Shown one piece after another: positions 54,853 to 63,775 of a stretch of 64,000 nucleotides of DNA. The number at the start of each line of letters is the position of its first letter. Within the stretch, counting starts at the first letter, position 1. Under the pieces are notes generated by a model. It was not told the origin of the DNA and searched no databases. It saw nothing but the letters and a program-made list of their open reading frames with translations. Origin of the DNA: Azospirillum sp. OGB3 (GTDB taxonomy: Bacteria > Pseudomonadota > Alphaproteobacteria > Azospirillales > Azospirillaceae); contig NZ_JACHYN010000002.1 of the NCBI RefSeq assembly GCF_014192915.1, positions 620,001-684,000 of the forward strand. Direction: 5' to 3'. The position numbers were made by a program, and so were the translations under genes.

Positions 54853-54996
54853 TGTTTTTCCTCCAGTCTGGCATTCCCCGACCCCGAACCATCCGGCTTG
54901 GGGCGGTAACTCCCGGCCCCGGATGTGTGGTCCGGGGCGGCAATTGTCAGCCCCGGACCGTCGGCCCGGAGCCCGATCCCGCGAACGCTCGCTCTT
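54853..54996. other. intergenic region between tkt and gap
   Basis: Holds several GC hairpins, e.g. CCCCGGA with TCCGGGG at about 54916-54936 and an overlapping repeat near 54950. They may slow or end transcription after tkt and separate it from gap. No T-tract is present on the minus strand. Confidence 0.35.
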
Positions 54997-57009
54997 TTAC
55001 AGGCGCGCCTTCGCCGCGGCGACCACGGCCTCGGCGGTAATGCCGAAGTGCTTGTAGAGTTCCTGATAGGGGGCCGACTCGCCGAAGCCGCTCATGCCGA
55101 CGAAGGCGACGGCCGTGGCGCCCGGATAACCAAGCCAGCGGTCCCAGCCCTGACGGATGGCGGCCTCGACCGCGACGCGGACGCCGCTGCCGAGCACGGA
55201 AGCCTTGTAGGCGTCGTCCTGCGCCTCGAACAGCTCGAAGCTCGGGATCGACACCACGGCGGCGCCGATGCCCTCGGCCTGCAGCGCCTTGCGGGCCTCG
55301 GCGGCCAGGGAGACTTCCGAGCCGGTGGCGAGCAGCGTCACCTTGCGCTCGCCCTCGGCCTCCAGGATCACGTAGCCGCCGCGGGCGGAACGGTTCTCGG
55401 CGGCGTGCTCGGTGCGCAGGGTTGGCACGTTCTGGCGGGTCAGCGCCAGGACGGACGGGCCGTTGACCCGCTCCAGCGCGATCTGCCAGCACTCCGCGGT
55501 CTCCACGGCGTCGGCCGGGCGCAGGGTCAGCAGGTTCGGGATGGCGCGGAGCGCGGCCAGATGCTCCACCGGCTGGTGGGTCGGGCCGTCCTCGCCGAGG
55601 CCGATCGAGTCGTGGGTCATCACGAAGATCGAACGCTGCTTCATCAGCGCGGCCAGGCGGATCGACGGGCGGCAGTAGTCGGCGAACTGCATGAAGGTGC
55701 CGCCGTAGGGGATGACGCCGCCATGCAGCGCCATGCCGTTCATGACGGTGGCCATGCCGTGCTCGCGCACGCCATAGCGGACGTAGCGGCCGTTGAATTC
55801 ACCGCGGCCCTTCACGTCGGCGGTGTTCTTCGCCTTGGTGTTGTTCGACGGGGTCAGGTCGGCGGAGCCGCCGATCATCTCCGGCACCGCAGGGACCAGG
55901 ATGTCGAGCACGTTGCCCGACGCGACGCGGGTCGCCCAGCTCGGCTTGTCCTCCGACACCTTCTTCTTGAAGGCGGCGATCAGCTCGTCCAGGCCGGCGG
56001 GCACGCCGCGGTCCATCGCCGCCTCAAAGGCCTTGCGGGCGGACGGGTCCATCGCCGCGACGCGCTGCGCCCAGTCGGCGTAGGCGGCGTCGGCGCGGGT
56101 GCCGGCGGCGCGCCAGGCGTCGAGCACGTCCTGCGGGACGACGAAGGCCTCGTGCGGCCAGCCGAGGTTCTCGCGGGTGGCGGCCACCTCGTCGGCGCCC
56201 AGCGGCGAGCCGTGGCAGCCGTGGGTGTTGGCCTTGTTCGGGGCGCCCTTGCCGATGATGGTGCGGCAGGCGATCAGCGTCGGCTTGTCGGAGGTCTGCG
56301 CGGCCTCGATGGCCTTGGCGACGGCGTCCGGATCGTGGCCGTCGACGGTCGCCGTGTTCCAGCCGTAGGAGCGGAAGCGGGCCGGCGTGTCGTCGGTGAA
56401 GCTGAGGTCGGTGGAGCCGTCGATGGAGATGTGGTTGTCGTCCCACAGCACGATCAGGCGGTTCAGCCCGAGATGGCCGGCCAGCGAGCAGGCCTCGTGG
56501 CTGACGCCCTCCATCAGGTCGCCGTCCGAGGCGATGACGTAGGTGAAGTGGTTGATCAGGTCGTCGCCGAAGCGGGCGTTGGTGATGCGCTCCGCCAGGG
56601 CGAAGCCGACGGCGGTGGAGACGCCCTGGCCGAGCGGCCCGGTGGTCATCTCGATGCCGAGCGACGGATCGACCTCGGGGTGGCCCGGCGTCAGGCTGCC
56701 GAGCTGGCGGAAGCGCTTCAGCTCGTCGATGGTCATCCGCTCATAGCCGGTCAGGTAGCCCAGCGAGTAGATCAGCATCGAGCCGTGGCCGGCCGACAGG
56801 ATGAAGCGGTCGCGGTCGGCCCAGGCCGGCTGCTTCGGGTTGAACTTCAGGAAGCGCGTGAACAGCACCGTGGCCACGTCGGCCATGCCCATCGGCATGC
56901 CGGGGTGGCCGGACTTCGCGGCCTCCACCGCGTCCATGGACAGCGCGCGGATGGCGTTCGCCATGGTGGTGATGGGGGCGGGCGGGGTGGCGGCGGAAGC
57001 AGCGGACAT
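54997..57009 (-). CDS. tkt: transketolase
   Basis: Thiamine-diphosphate enzyme of the pentose phosphate and Calvin cycles. The 670-residue protein has [30 protein letters not shown], the ThDP-binding [16 protein letters not shown] to DNHIS, and [25 protein letters not shown] 57009 has AGGA 10 bases upstream; the frame runs further without homology. It lies upstream of gap. Confidence 0.97.
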   Translation of the reverse strand: MSAASAATPPAPITTMANAIRALSMDAVEAAKSGHPGMPMGMADVATVLFTRFLKFNPKQPAWADRDRFILSAGHGSMLIYSLGYLTGYERMTIDELKRFRQLGSLTPGHPEVDPSLGIEMTTGPLGQGVSTAVGFALAERITNARFGDDLINHFTYVIASDGDLMEGVSHEACSLAGHLGLNRLIVLWDDNHISIDGSTDLSFTDDTPARFRSYGWNTATVDGHDPDAVAKAIEAAQTSDKPTLIACRTIIGKGAPNKANTHGCHGSPLGADEVAATRENLGWPHEAFVVPQDVLDAWRAAGTRADAAYADWAQRVAAMDPSARKAFEAAMDRGVPAGLDELIAAFKKKVSEDKPSWATRVASGNVLDILVPAVPEMIGGSADLTPSNNTKAKNTADVKGRGEFNGRYVRYGVREHGMATVMNGMALHGGVIPYGGTFMQFADYCRPSIRLAALMKQRSIFVMTHDSIGLGEDGPTHQPVEHLAALRAIPNLLTLRPADAVETAECWQIALERVNGPSVLALTRQNVPTLRTEHAAENRSARGGYVILEAEGERKVTLLATGSEVSLAAEARKALQAEGIGAAVVSIPSFELFEAQDDAYKASVLGSGVRVAVEAAIRQGWDRWLGYPGATAVAFVGMSGFGESAPYQELYKHFGITAEAVVAAAKARL

Positions 57010-57337
57010 CGGGCAGGGTTCCTGAAGAATGTTCCCGTGGGCAGGCGGGCAGCGAACGGTGGGGCCGAATGGGTCGGGCAACACCGATTGGGCGGGAAAC
57101 CAGGGGTTCCCGCAAGACGCGCGCACCATGCAGAAGCCGTGTGCGCAGGTCAACACGGGAATGGGGATGGCGGCCCGGCTTTCCGCGCATTCGGGAGGCG
57201 TCGTTTCCGCCGCAATCTGCGGCGTAATTCCGGTTGACGGGGCGGCGTGGTGGGCCCAACTGTAGCGCTCGGCATTTTATGCATGTGTGAACTGCGGCCC
57301 TCCCGGCCGTCCATCCGTTCGTCAAGGTTCCCCGCCC
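57010..57337. other. divergent intergenic region between tkt and the zapA operon
   Basis: About 330 bases. Contains a GCCGCAATCTGCGGC hairpin at about 57209 and a TTGACG at about 57233, but I cannot find a good -10 to match. It must hold the promoters of tkt and the zapA unit. Confidence 0.4.
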
Positions 57338-57562
57338 ATGGATTCCCTGAAAGCCGCGCTCGACCGCCTCGCCAAGGCCGTGGATCGTCTGGAGCATGCC
57401 GCGTGCGCCCGCGAGGAACGGGTGGCCAAGCGCGAGCAGGAACTGAGCGAGTCCCTGCGCGAGGCCCGCATCGAGCAGGCGCGGGCCCAGGAGAACGCGG
57501 AAACCGTGTCGAAGCGTCTGGAGGCGGCCATCGGCCGTCTCGAAGCGGTTCTGGAGAATTGA
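57338..57562 (+). CDS. small coiled-coil protein upstream of zapA
   Basis: A 74-residue, highly charged, almost fully helical protein with heptad-like pattern (DRLAKAVDRLEHAACAREERVAKREQELSESLREARIEQARAQ). It resembles DUF4164-type short coiled-coil proteins found before zapA in alphaproteobacteria; a link to cell division is inferred from position. AAGG lies 11 bases upstream of ATG 57338. It ends 3 bases before zapA. Confidence 0.75.
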   Translation: MDSLKAALDRLAKAVDRLEHAACAREERVAKREQELSESLREARIEQARAQENAETVSKRLEAAIGRLEAVLEN

Positions 57563-57565
57563 GCC

Positions 57566-57880
57566 ATGGCCCAGGTGGACATCGAGGTGAACGGGCGCGC
57601 CTACCGCGTCTTCTGCCAGGACGGCCAGGAGGCCCGCCTGCGTGAGCTGGCCGCCTTCGTCGACGCCAAGCTGAAGCAGGTGACCGGCGGCGGGAAGTCG
57701 GGGTCGGAGGCGCAGATGCTCGTCCTGACCGCCATCGTCATGGCCGACGAGATGCAGGATGTCATGGCGGGCCGCGGCCTCGCCCCGCTGTCCACGGTCA
57801 ACGAGGCCGAGGTGGCCGCCGCCGTGGACAATGTCGCTTTGCGCATCGAAGAGGTTGCCGCGCGGCTCGAGCGCGCTTAA
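57566..57880 (+). CDS. zapA: cell division protein ZapA
   Basis: FtsZ-ring stabiliser. The 104-residue protein has the N-terminal beta/alpha head (VDIEVNGRAYRVFCQDGQEARLRELAAFVDAKL) and C-terminal coiled coil. The 6S RNA follows directly, and 5-formyl-THF cyclo-ligase after that, the standard arrangement in proteobacteria. Confidence 0.94.
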   Translation: MAQVDIEVNGRAYRVFCQDGQEARLRELAAFVDAKLKQVTGGGKSGSEAQMLVLTAIVMADEMQDVMAGRGLAPLSTVNEAEVAAAVDNVALRIEEVAARLERA

Positions 57881-57892
57881 GTTAGTGAACGG

Positions 57893-58052
57893 AAGGTCGC
57901 TGCCTGGTTCGTCAGGTCGCAATAATCCCCAGGGCCGATAATCTTAGACTCTCGGGAGCTGTCCCTGTCCGGACCCTGGTCCGGTTACACGGCGCCCACC
58001 TGCTCTGCAGGTCATGGAGGATAAGCAATGCCAACGGCCAAGGCGGCACCTT
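57893..58052 (+). ncRNA. ssrS: 6S RNA
   Basis: About 160 nt in the conserved place between zapA and the cyclo-ligase gene. The ends pair: AAGGT and GCTGCC at the 5' end with GGCGGC and ACCTT at the 3' end. The central open bubble is flanked by CCTGTCCGGACCCTGG-type stems, and the GGAGGATAAGCAATGCC strand is typical of alphaproteobacterial 6S RNA. It binds the sigma-70 holoenzyme and inhibits it in stationary phase. Ends are approximate. Confidence 0.88.
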
Positions 58053-58092
58053 CCGCCTCTCCCCTGAATTTTCCCGACCTTTCCAGGCGACG

Positions 58093-58701
58093 ATGAGCGA
58101 CCCGCGCGCGGCCAAGGATGCCGCCCGAGCCCAGGCGCGCGCCCGGCGCGACTCCCTCAGCGACGACCGGCTGCGCGTTTTTGCCGCGGATGCCCTGCGC
58201 GACCGTTTCCTGGAGGAGCTGGTCCGGCCGGGGCTGATTCCCGATGGTCCGGTCGCCGGCTATTGGCCGCTCGGCTCGGAACTCGACGTGCGGCCTTTGC
58301 TGCTCCATCTTAGGACGGGCGGGCTTAAGTCGGGCGGGCGCTCCATCGCGCTTCCGGTGTCCGGGCCGCGCGGGCAGGCGTTGACCTTCCGCGACTGGGA
58401 CCCGGCGCTGCCCCTGGCCGCTGGCCGCTATGGCATCCAGGAGCCGGGCGCCGACCGGCCCGAGGTGGTTCCGGCGGTGCTTCTGGTGCCGATGCTGGCC
58501 TTCGACCGCAGCGGGCACCGGCTGGGCTACGGCGCCGGTTACTACGACCGGACGCTGGACGCCTTGCGCGCGCTCCGTCCCGTCCTGGCGGTCGGCATGG
58601 CCTTCGCCGCACAGGAGATGGACGCGGTGCCCTGCGGGGCGCACGACGAGCGGCTCGATTGGATTCTGACGGAGCGCGAGACGCTCCGCTTTACGCAGTG
58701 A
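58093..58701 (+). CDS. fthC: 5-formyltetrahydrofolate cyclo-ligase
   Basis: Converts 5-formyl-THF to methenyl-THF with ATP. The 202-residue protein has VAGYWPLGSELDVRPLL, LVPMLAFDRSGHRLGYGAGYYDRTL, and AVGMAFAAQEMDAVPCGAHDERLDWILTE, all typical of the family. It follows 6S RNA, as in many bacteria. Confidence 0.95.
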   Translation: MSDPRAAKDAARAQARARRDSLSDDRLRVFAADALRDRFLEELVRPGLIPDGPVAGYWPLGSELDVRPLLLHLRTGGLKSGGRSIALPVSGPRGQALTFRDWDPALPLAAGRYGIQEPGADRPEVVPAVLLVPMLAFDRSGHRLGYGAGYYDRTLDALRALRPVLAVGMAFAAQEMDAVPCGAHDERLDWILTERETLRFTQ

Positions 58702-58713
58702 AGGTTGGGGACG

Positions 58714-59535
58714 ATGCGGCTTTTGTTTCTCGGTGATGTGGTGGGACGGTCGGGACGCGACGCGGTGATCGCGCACATGCCGATGCTGCGCGACCGGCTC
58801 GACCCGGACCTGACCGTGGTCAACGGTGAGAACGCCGCCGGCGGCTTCGGCATCACCGTGAAGATCGCCGAGGAGTTCTTCGCCGCTGGCGTGGACGTGG
58901 TGACGCTGGGCAACCACAGTTGGGACCAGAAGGAACTGGTCGCGGCGATCGACCAGCAGCCGCGCATCATCCGCCCGCTGAACTACCCGGAAGGGACGCC
59001 GGGGCGCGGCTTCGTGCTGCTGCAGGCGCGGGGCGGGCGCAAGGTGCTGGTCATGAACGTGATGCTGCGCCTGTTCATGGACCCGATGGACGACCCCTTC
59101 GCCGCGGTGGACCGGGTGTTGCGCGCCCACCGGCTGGGGCCCAACGGGGCCGACGCCATCCTGGTCGACGTCCATGGCGAGGCGACCAGCGAGAAGATGA
59201 TCATGGGCCATTTCTGCGACGGCCGCGCCTCGCTGGTGGTCGGCACGCACAGCCACGTCCCGACGGCGGACCATGTGGTGATGAAGGGCGGTACGGCCTA
59301 TCTGACCGACGCCGGCATGTGCGGCGACTACGACAGCGCCATCGGCATGAAGAAGGAGGTCGCCATGGCCAAGATCATCCGCAAGCTGCCGACCGAGCGG
59401 CTGAGCCCGGCGGAAGGCGAGGCCACCGTCTGCGGCTGCTACGTCGAGACGGACGACCGCACCGGCCTCGCCACCAGCATCCAGCCGGTGCGGCTGGGCG
59501 GGCGGCTGAGCCAGTCCATGCCGGTCCGGGGCTGA
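58714..59535 (+). CDS. ymdB: YmdB-type metallophosphoesterase (TIGR00282)
   Basis: Metal-dependent phosphodiesterase of the calcineurin fold; in Bacillus YmdB has cAMP phosphodiesterase activity and affects biofilms. The 273-residue protein has FLGDVVGRSGRDAV, VVNGENAAGGFGIT, LGNHSWDQKE, VDVHGEATSEK and VGTHSHVPTADHVV, which supply the metal ligands. ATG 58714 has AAGG 9 bases upstream; TTG 58705 is an alternative. It lies 12 bases after fthC. Confidence 0.94.
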   Translation: MRLLFLGDVVGRSGRDAVIAHMPMLRDRLDPDLTVVNGENAAGGFGITVKIAEEFFAAGVDVVTLGNHSWDQKELVAAIDQQPRIIRPLNYPEGTPGRGFVLLQARGGRKVLVMNVMLRLFMDPMDDPFAAVDRVLRAHRLGPNGADAILVDVHGEATSEKMIMGHFCDGRASLVVGTHSHVPTADHVVMKGGTAYLTDAGMCGDYDSAIGMKKEVAMAKIIRKLPTERLSPAEGEATVCGCYVETDDRTGLATSIQPVRLGGRLSQSMPVRG

Positions 59536-59735
59536 GCGGCGCTGCCGGCCCAGCCCCTGCGGGGCGCAAAAGGGGCGCCCCAATACTGCCATATTGACTT
59601 TCTATATGGGTAGGTGTCGTCTCCGGCGCCGAAGGCGTGCGGTGGCGCACAAAGGCTGGTACATGTGTCCCACCGCTTACCAATCTGTTTCACAAGACCT
59701 TGTCTCTTTGAATCCATCTGGGGCTCGTTCGACGC

Positions 59736-60488
59736 ATGGCCGGTCATAGCCAATTCAAGAACATCATGCACCGCAAAGGCGCGCAGGACGCCAAGCGGTC
59801 GAAGATCTTCAACAAGCTCGCCCGCGAGATCACCGTGGCGGCCAAGGGCGGCCTGCCGGACCCGGCGGCCAACCCGCGCCTGCGCGCCGCGATCACCGCG
59901 GCCCGCGTGCAGAACATGCCGCGCGACCGCATCGACCGCGCGATCAAGCAGGGCACGCCCGGCGGTGGCGACGACGCGAACTACGACGAGGTGCGGTACG
60001 AGGGCTACGGCCCCGGCGGCGTCGCGCTGATCGTCGAAGCGCTGACCGACAACCGCAACCGCACCGCCTCGGAAGTGCGCTCGGCCTTCACCAAGTACGG
60101 CGGCTCGCTGGGCGAGACGAACTCGGTCAGCTTCATGTTCAGCCGCGTCGGCGCGATCTACTACCCGGCCGCCGCCGCGGCCGCGGACGCCGTGTTCGAG
60201 GTGGCCCTGGAGGCCGGCGCGGAGGACGTGGCGTCCGACGAGAACGGTCACGAGGTCACCACCACGGTGGAGAATTTCGCGATCGTGCGCGACGCGCTGG
60301 AGGCCAAGTTCGGGGGTGCGGAAAGCGCGCGCCTGACCTGGAAGCCGCTGAACACCGTCGCCCCGTCCGAGGACGCCGCGGCCAGCCTGATGAAGCTGCT
60401 GGACGTGCTGGAGGACAACGACGACGTCCAGACCGTCGAAGGCAACTTCGACATCTCCGACGAGCTGATGCAGAAGCTGACGGCCTGA
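59736..60488 (+). CDS. yebC: YebC/PmpR family regulator
   Basis: DNA-binding or translation-related protein of the YebC family. The 250-residue protein has [37 protein letters not shown] at the N-terminus, [31 protein letters not shown] and the C-terminal [13 protein letters not shown]. It is commonly upstream of ruvC, as here. Confidence 0.96.
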   Translation: MAGHSQFKNIMHRKGAQDAKRSKIFNKLAREITVAAKGGLPDPAANPRLRAAITAARVQNMPRDRIDRAIKQGTPGGGDDANYDEVRYEGYGPGGVALIVEALTDNRNRTASEVRSAFTKYGGSLGETNSVSFMFSRVGAIYYPAAAAAADAVFEVALEAGAEDVASDENGHEVTTTVENFAIVRDALEAKFGGAESARLTWKPLNTVAPSEDAAASLMKLLDVLEDNDDVQTVEGNFDISDELMQKLTA

Positions 60489-60516
60489 TTTCAGGCCGCG
60501 GAGCGGAGGGACCGGG

Positions 60517-61584
60517 GTGCTTGGGCAGGCCGGAAGGAGCGGGGCGGCGCAACAGCCGCCCGTACGCCTGTTGGGGCTGGACCCCGGCCTCCGCCACACC
60601 GGCTGGGGCGTCATCGACGTGTCCGGCAACCGGCTGACCCATGTGGCGGACGGCGCCGTCCATTCCGACGACGGCCGTCCGCTCGCCGAACGGCTGTGCC
60701 AGATCCACGACGCGCTGGCCCAGGTGCTGGAGCGCTACCGCCCCGACGAGGCGGCGGTGGAGGAGACCTTCGTCAACAGCAACGCGGTCTCCACGCTGAA
60801 GCTGGGGCAGGCGCGGGCGGTGGCCCTGCTGGTCCCGGCGCTGGCCGGGCTGTCGGTGGCGGAATACGCCAACAACATGGTGAAGAAGGCCGTGGTGGGG
60901 CAGGGCCGGGCCGACAAGACGCAGGTGCAGGCCATGGTGCGCCTGCTGCTTCCCGGCTGCGCCATCACCACGCCGGACGCCGCGGACGCGCTGGCCGTGG
61001 CGATCTGCCACGCGCATCATCGCGCAAGTTGGCAGATGTGGCGTCGGGGGGCCGACCAATCCCTCTCCCGCCCCGGGAGAGGGTGGCCCGAAGGGCCGGG
61101 TGAGGGTCTTGCGTTGCTCGACCCCAACAAACAGGCGAAGCGCTATCCGACGCCGCAGGAAACTGAACGCGCGCGCATCCTGCGCCGGGATTCCACCGAT
61201 GTGGAAAAAGTCCTCTGGCAGCGGCTTCGCAACGGTCAACTCGGGGCGAAATTCCGCCGACAAGAGGCCATATTTGGTTACACGGTCGATTTCGTTTCCC
61301 ACGATCATCGCCTGATCGTCGAGTTGGATTGCGGACAGCATGCCGACCGTGCCGAGCAGGACATGCGCCGGTCCCGCTTGCTGGAGCAGGCAGGTTTCCG
61401 CGTGCTCCGTTTCTGGAACAACGACGTGAACGAGAATTTGGACGGCGTGCTGAGCACGATCAAAGCGCGCCTGGAAGAAACAACCGTGGTGCGTCGGCCG
61501 GTCGCTGCGGCGGCACCCTCACCCGGCCCTTCGGGCCACCCTCTCCCGGGGCGGGAGAGGGGAAACGGGGATGAAAGCGCATGA
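60517..61584 (+). CDS. ruvC: RuvC Holliday junction resolvase fused to a DUF559 nuclease domain
   Basis: RuvC resolves Holliday junctions with RuvAB. Residues 1-175 form a complete RuvC with catalytic Asp22 ([11 protein letters not shown]), Glu82/83 (VEETFVNSN), Asp154 and Asp157 (TPDAADALA). Normal RuvC ends near residue 165-180. Here the frame continues to residue 355 through a repeat arm (about 182-197, [16 protein letters not shown]), a DUF559 domain (about 205-320) and a second arm (about 334-349). The DUF559 part has the PD-(D/E)XK-like YTVDFV and [10 protein letters not shown] (Asp258, Glu269), then [14 protein letters not shown]. Start GTG 60517 has GGAGG upstream. The stop overlaps ruvA (ATGA). 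Whether the fusion is stable or cleaved is unknown. Confidence 0.9.
   Translation: MLGQAGRSGAAQQPPVRLLGLDPGLRHTGWGVIDVSGNRLTHVADGAVHSDDGRPLAERLCQIHDALAQVLERYRPDEAAVEETFVNSNAVSTLKLGQARAVALLVPALAGLSVAEYANNMVKKAVVGQGRADKTQVQAMVRLLLPGCAITTPDAADALAVAICHAHHRASWQMWRRGADQSLSRPGRGWPEGPGEGLALLDPNKQAKRYPTPQETERARILRRDSTDVEKVLWQRLRNGQLGAKFRRQEAIFGYTVDFVSHDHRLIVELDCGQHADRAEQDMRRSRLLEQAGFRVLRFWNNDVNENLDGVLSTIKARLEETTVVRRPVAAAAPSPGPSGHPLPGRERGNGDESA
61061..61106 (+). repeat. left 46-bp inverted repeat of the ruvC element
   Basis: Starts CCCTCTCCCG, ends GGGTGAGGG. It is the exact reverse complement of 61516-61561 and matches 9493-9538 with one mismatch. It is translated in frame as part of the RuvC fusion. 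Confidence 0.95.
61516..61561 (-). repeat. right 46-bp inverted repeat of the ruvC element
   Basis: Exact reverse complement of 61061-61106. It ends 19 bases before the ruvA start and is also translated in frame. Confidence 0.95.
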
Positions 61585-62210
61585 TCGCCAAGCTCACCGG
61601 TGTCGTGGATTCGGTCGGGACCGACTGGGTGGTGGTGGACGTCAACGGGGTCGGCTATCAGGTCGCCTGCTCCAACCGCACGCTGTCGCGCATGACGGTG
61701 GGGGAGCGGCGGGCGCTGGTCGTCGAGACCTTCATCCGCGACGACCGGATCACCCTCTACGGCTTCGCCGATGCCGGCGAGCGCGACTGGTTCCGGCTGC
61801 TGACCACCATCCAGGGCGTCGGCTCGCGCCTGGCTTTGTCGATTCTCGGCGTGCTCGATCCTGACCAGCTCACCCGCGCCATCGCCGCGCAGGACAAGAC
61901 GGCGCTCACCCGCGCCGACGGCGTGGGGCCGAAGGTGGCCGCGCGCATCGTCAACGAGTTGAAGGACAAGGTGGGCAACCTCACCCTCGGCGCCTCGGCC
62001 TCCGCCGCTCCGGCGGCGGGCGGCAAGGCGGCGCCGGCGGCGGGCGGCCCCGACAACATGGTCATGGCGGACGCCGTCTCGGCCCTCGTCAACCTCGGCT
62101 ACGGACGGTCCGAGGCGTTCGGCGCCGTCGTGGCCGCCGGGCGCAAGCTGGGCGACGGGGCCGGCGTGTCGGAGCTGATCCGCCATGGCCTTAAGGAACT
62201 CAGCCAATGA
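61581..62210 (+). CDS. ruvA: Holliday junction branch migration protein RuvA
   Basis: Binds four-way junctions and loads RuvB. The 209-residue protein has the OB-fold N-terminus ([31 protein letters not shown]), helix-hairpin-helix motifs ([17 protein letters not shown] and [22 protein letters not shown]) and the C-terminal RuvB-binding domain. The ATG overlaps the stop of the RuvC fusion. The ribosome site is weak (GGGG at 61567-61570), so coupling to ruvC translation may matter. ruvB overlaps at its end. Confidence 0.97.
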   Translation: MIAKLTGVVDSVGTDWVVVDVNGVGYQVACSNRTLSRMTVGERRALVVETFIRDDRITLYGFADAGERDWFRLLTTIQGVGSRLALSILGVLDPDQLTRAIAAQDKTALTRADGVGPKVAARIVNELKDKVGNLTLGASASAAPAAGGKAAPAAGGPDNMVMADAVSALVNLGYGRSEAFGAVVAAGRKLGDGAGVSELIRHGLKELSQ

Positions 62211-63298
62211 CCGCCGACCAGAACGGCTCCGATCCCGACCGGCTGGTGCAGCCGGGGCGGGGCGCCGGCGACTCCGGCGAAGCCTCGATCCGCCCGCTCT
62301 CGCTCGCCGAGTTCATCGGCCAGCGGCAGGCGCGCGAGAACCTGTCGATCTTCATCCAGGCCGCCCGTTCCCGCGGGGAGGCGCTCGACCATGTGCTTCT
62401 GTTCGGCCCGCCGGGCCTGGGCAAGACGACGCTGGCCCAGATCGTCTCGCGCGAGTTGGGGGTGGGCTTCCGCGCGACCTCCGGCCCGGTCATCGCGCGG
62501 GCCGGCGACCTCGCCGCGCTGCTGACCAACCTGCAGCCGCACGACGTCCTCTTCATCGACGAGATCCATCGCCTTAATCCCGCCGTGGAAGAGGTGCTCT
62601 ATCCCGCCATGGAGGATTTCCAACTCGACCTCATCATCGGCGAAGGCCCGTCGGCGCGGTCCATCCGGATCGACCTGCCGCCCTTCACGCTGGTCGGCGC
62701 GACGACCCGGTCCGGCCTGATCACGCGCCCCCTGCGCGAGCGGTTCGGCATTCCTGTGCGGCTGCAATTCTACGAGCCGGACGAGCTGGAGCTGATCGTC
62801 CGCCGGGCCGCCGCCGTGTTCAACATGCTCATCACGCCGGAAGGGGCGCGGGAGATTGCCAACCGGTCGCGCGGGACGCCGCGCGTGTCGGGGCGGCTGC
62901 TGCGCCGGGTGCGCGACTTCGCCTCGGTGGCCGGCGTGCCGGAGGTGGACGCGCGCATCGCCGACGCCGCCCTGACCCGGCTGGAGGTCGACCGGCTCGG
63001 CCTCGACAGCATGGACCGGCGCTATCTCGGCATCATCGCCAACAACTACAACGGCGGCCCGGTCGGCGTGGACACGCTGGGCGCAGCACTCGGCGAGCAG
63101 CGTGACGTGCTGGAGGAGGTGGTGGAACCCTACCTGATCCAGCAGGGCTTCCTGCAGCGGACGCCGCGCGGGCGCATGCTGACCGACCAGGGTTTCCGCT
63201 ATCTGGGCCTCAACCCGCCGTCGGCGCCGACCCGCCAGTTCGACCTGCTGGACCGCCTGACGGAGGCCAACCCGGACCCTGAGGACGACGATGTCTGA
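62207..63298 (+). CDS. ruvB: Holliday junction helicase RuvB
   Basis: AAA+ motor for branch migration. The 363-residue protein has Walker [10 protein letters not shown] (residues 67-75), Walker [12 protein letters not shown], the sensor 1 GATTRSGLI and the winged-helix C-terminus. ATG overlaps ruvA stop (ATGA). A short extra N-terminal tail is present. Confidence 0.98.
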   Translation: MTADQNGSDPDRLVQPGRGAGDSGEASIRPLSLAEFIGQRQARENLSIFIQAARSRGEALDHVLLFGPPGLGKTTLAQIVSRELGVGFRATSGPVIARAGDLAALLTNLQPHDVLFIDEIHRLNPAVEEVLYPAMEDFQLDLIIGEGPSARSIRIDLPPFTLVGATTRSGLITRPLRERFGIPVRLQFYEPDELELIVRRAAAVFNMLITPEGAREIANRSRGTPRVSGRLLRRVRDFASVAGVPEVDARIADAALTRLEVDRLGLDSMDRRYLGIIANNYNGGPVGVDTLGAALGEQRDVLEEVVEPYLIQQGFLQRTPRGRMLTDQGFRYLGLNPPSAPTRQFDLLDRLTEANPDPEDDDV

Positions 63299-63770
63299 CG
63301 CGGGCGGGACGGCAAATCTCTCGGGCTGGTTTGACGAGAACGCGCAGCACAGGCTGCGCTTGCGGGTCTACTACGAGGACACGGACGCCGGGGGTCTGGT
63401 CTATCACGCCAACTACCTGCGCTTCTTCGAGCGGGCGCGCACCGAGATGCTGCGGCTGACCGGATTCACCAACGCCGGGTTGGCCGAAAGCGACGGTGTG
63501 TCATTTGCGGTACGACGGGCGGAGATCGATTTTGTCGCTCCCGCAAAGCTCGAGGATACGCTTGAAGTGGTGACGCGAATCACCGATACCGGCGGTGCCT
63601 CCTTCGCAGTTGCACAACTTGTCCGTCGCGACGGCCGTGACCTCGCGCGGGCGGTGATTCAACTGGCGATGATCAATTTGGCCGGTAACCGGGCCGGACG
63701 TCCCGCGCGCCTTCCGGCGCCGGTCCGCGAGGCGCTCATCGATTTGTACAAAAGGCAGAAGCGAGACTGA
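63291..63770 (+). CDS. ybgC: Tol-Pal-associated acyl-CoA thioesterase YbgC
   Basis: Hotdog-fold thioesterase at the start of tol-pal clusters. The 159-residue protein has [28 protein letters not shown] with the catalytic Asp. It overlaps the end of ruvB by 8 bases and leads into tolQ. Confidence 0.95.
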   Translation: MSDAGGTANLSGWFDENAQHRLRLRVYYEDTDAGGLVYHANYLRFFERARTEMLRLTGFTNAGLAESDGVSFAVRRAEIDFVAPAKLEDTLEVVTRITDTGGASFAVAQLVRRDGRDLARAVIQLAMINLAGNRAGRPARLPAPVREALIDLYKRQKRD

Positions 63771-63775
63771 CTGCG

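Larger units (their letters stand above)
61061..61561. mobile_element. 501-bp inverted-repeat element carrying a DUF559 coding region, inserted at the ruvC stop codon
   Basis: Perfect 46-bp inverted repeats at 61061-61106 and 61516-61561 flank a 409-bp core that codes for the DUF559 domain. Length 501 is a multiple of 3. Removing it joins T61060 with GA at 61562-61563 into TGA directly after Gln181, restoring a normal ruvC stop 17 bases before ruvA. Each arm forms two hairpins (9 bp with CCCTCTCCC, and 5 bp with GGCCC). No target duplication is visible. The same arms end the units at 9493 and 30570. No transposase is present, so how it moves is unknown. Confidence 0.85.

Noticed and set aside
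57200-57260. A promoter at TTGACG for the zapA unit
   Set aside because: No -10 match at a normal distance; kept only as a note in the intergenic entry.
59560-59640. A promoter for yebC at TTGACTTTC
   Set aside because: The -35-like TTGACT has no acceptable -10 at 16-18 bases.
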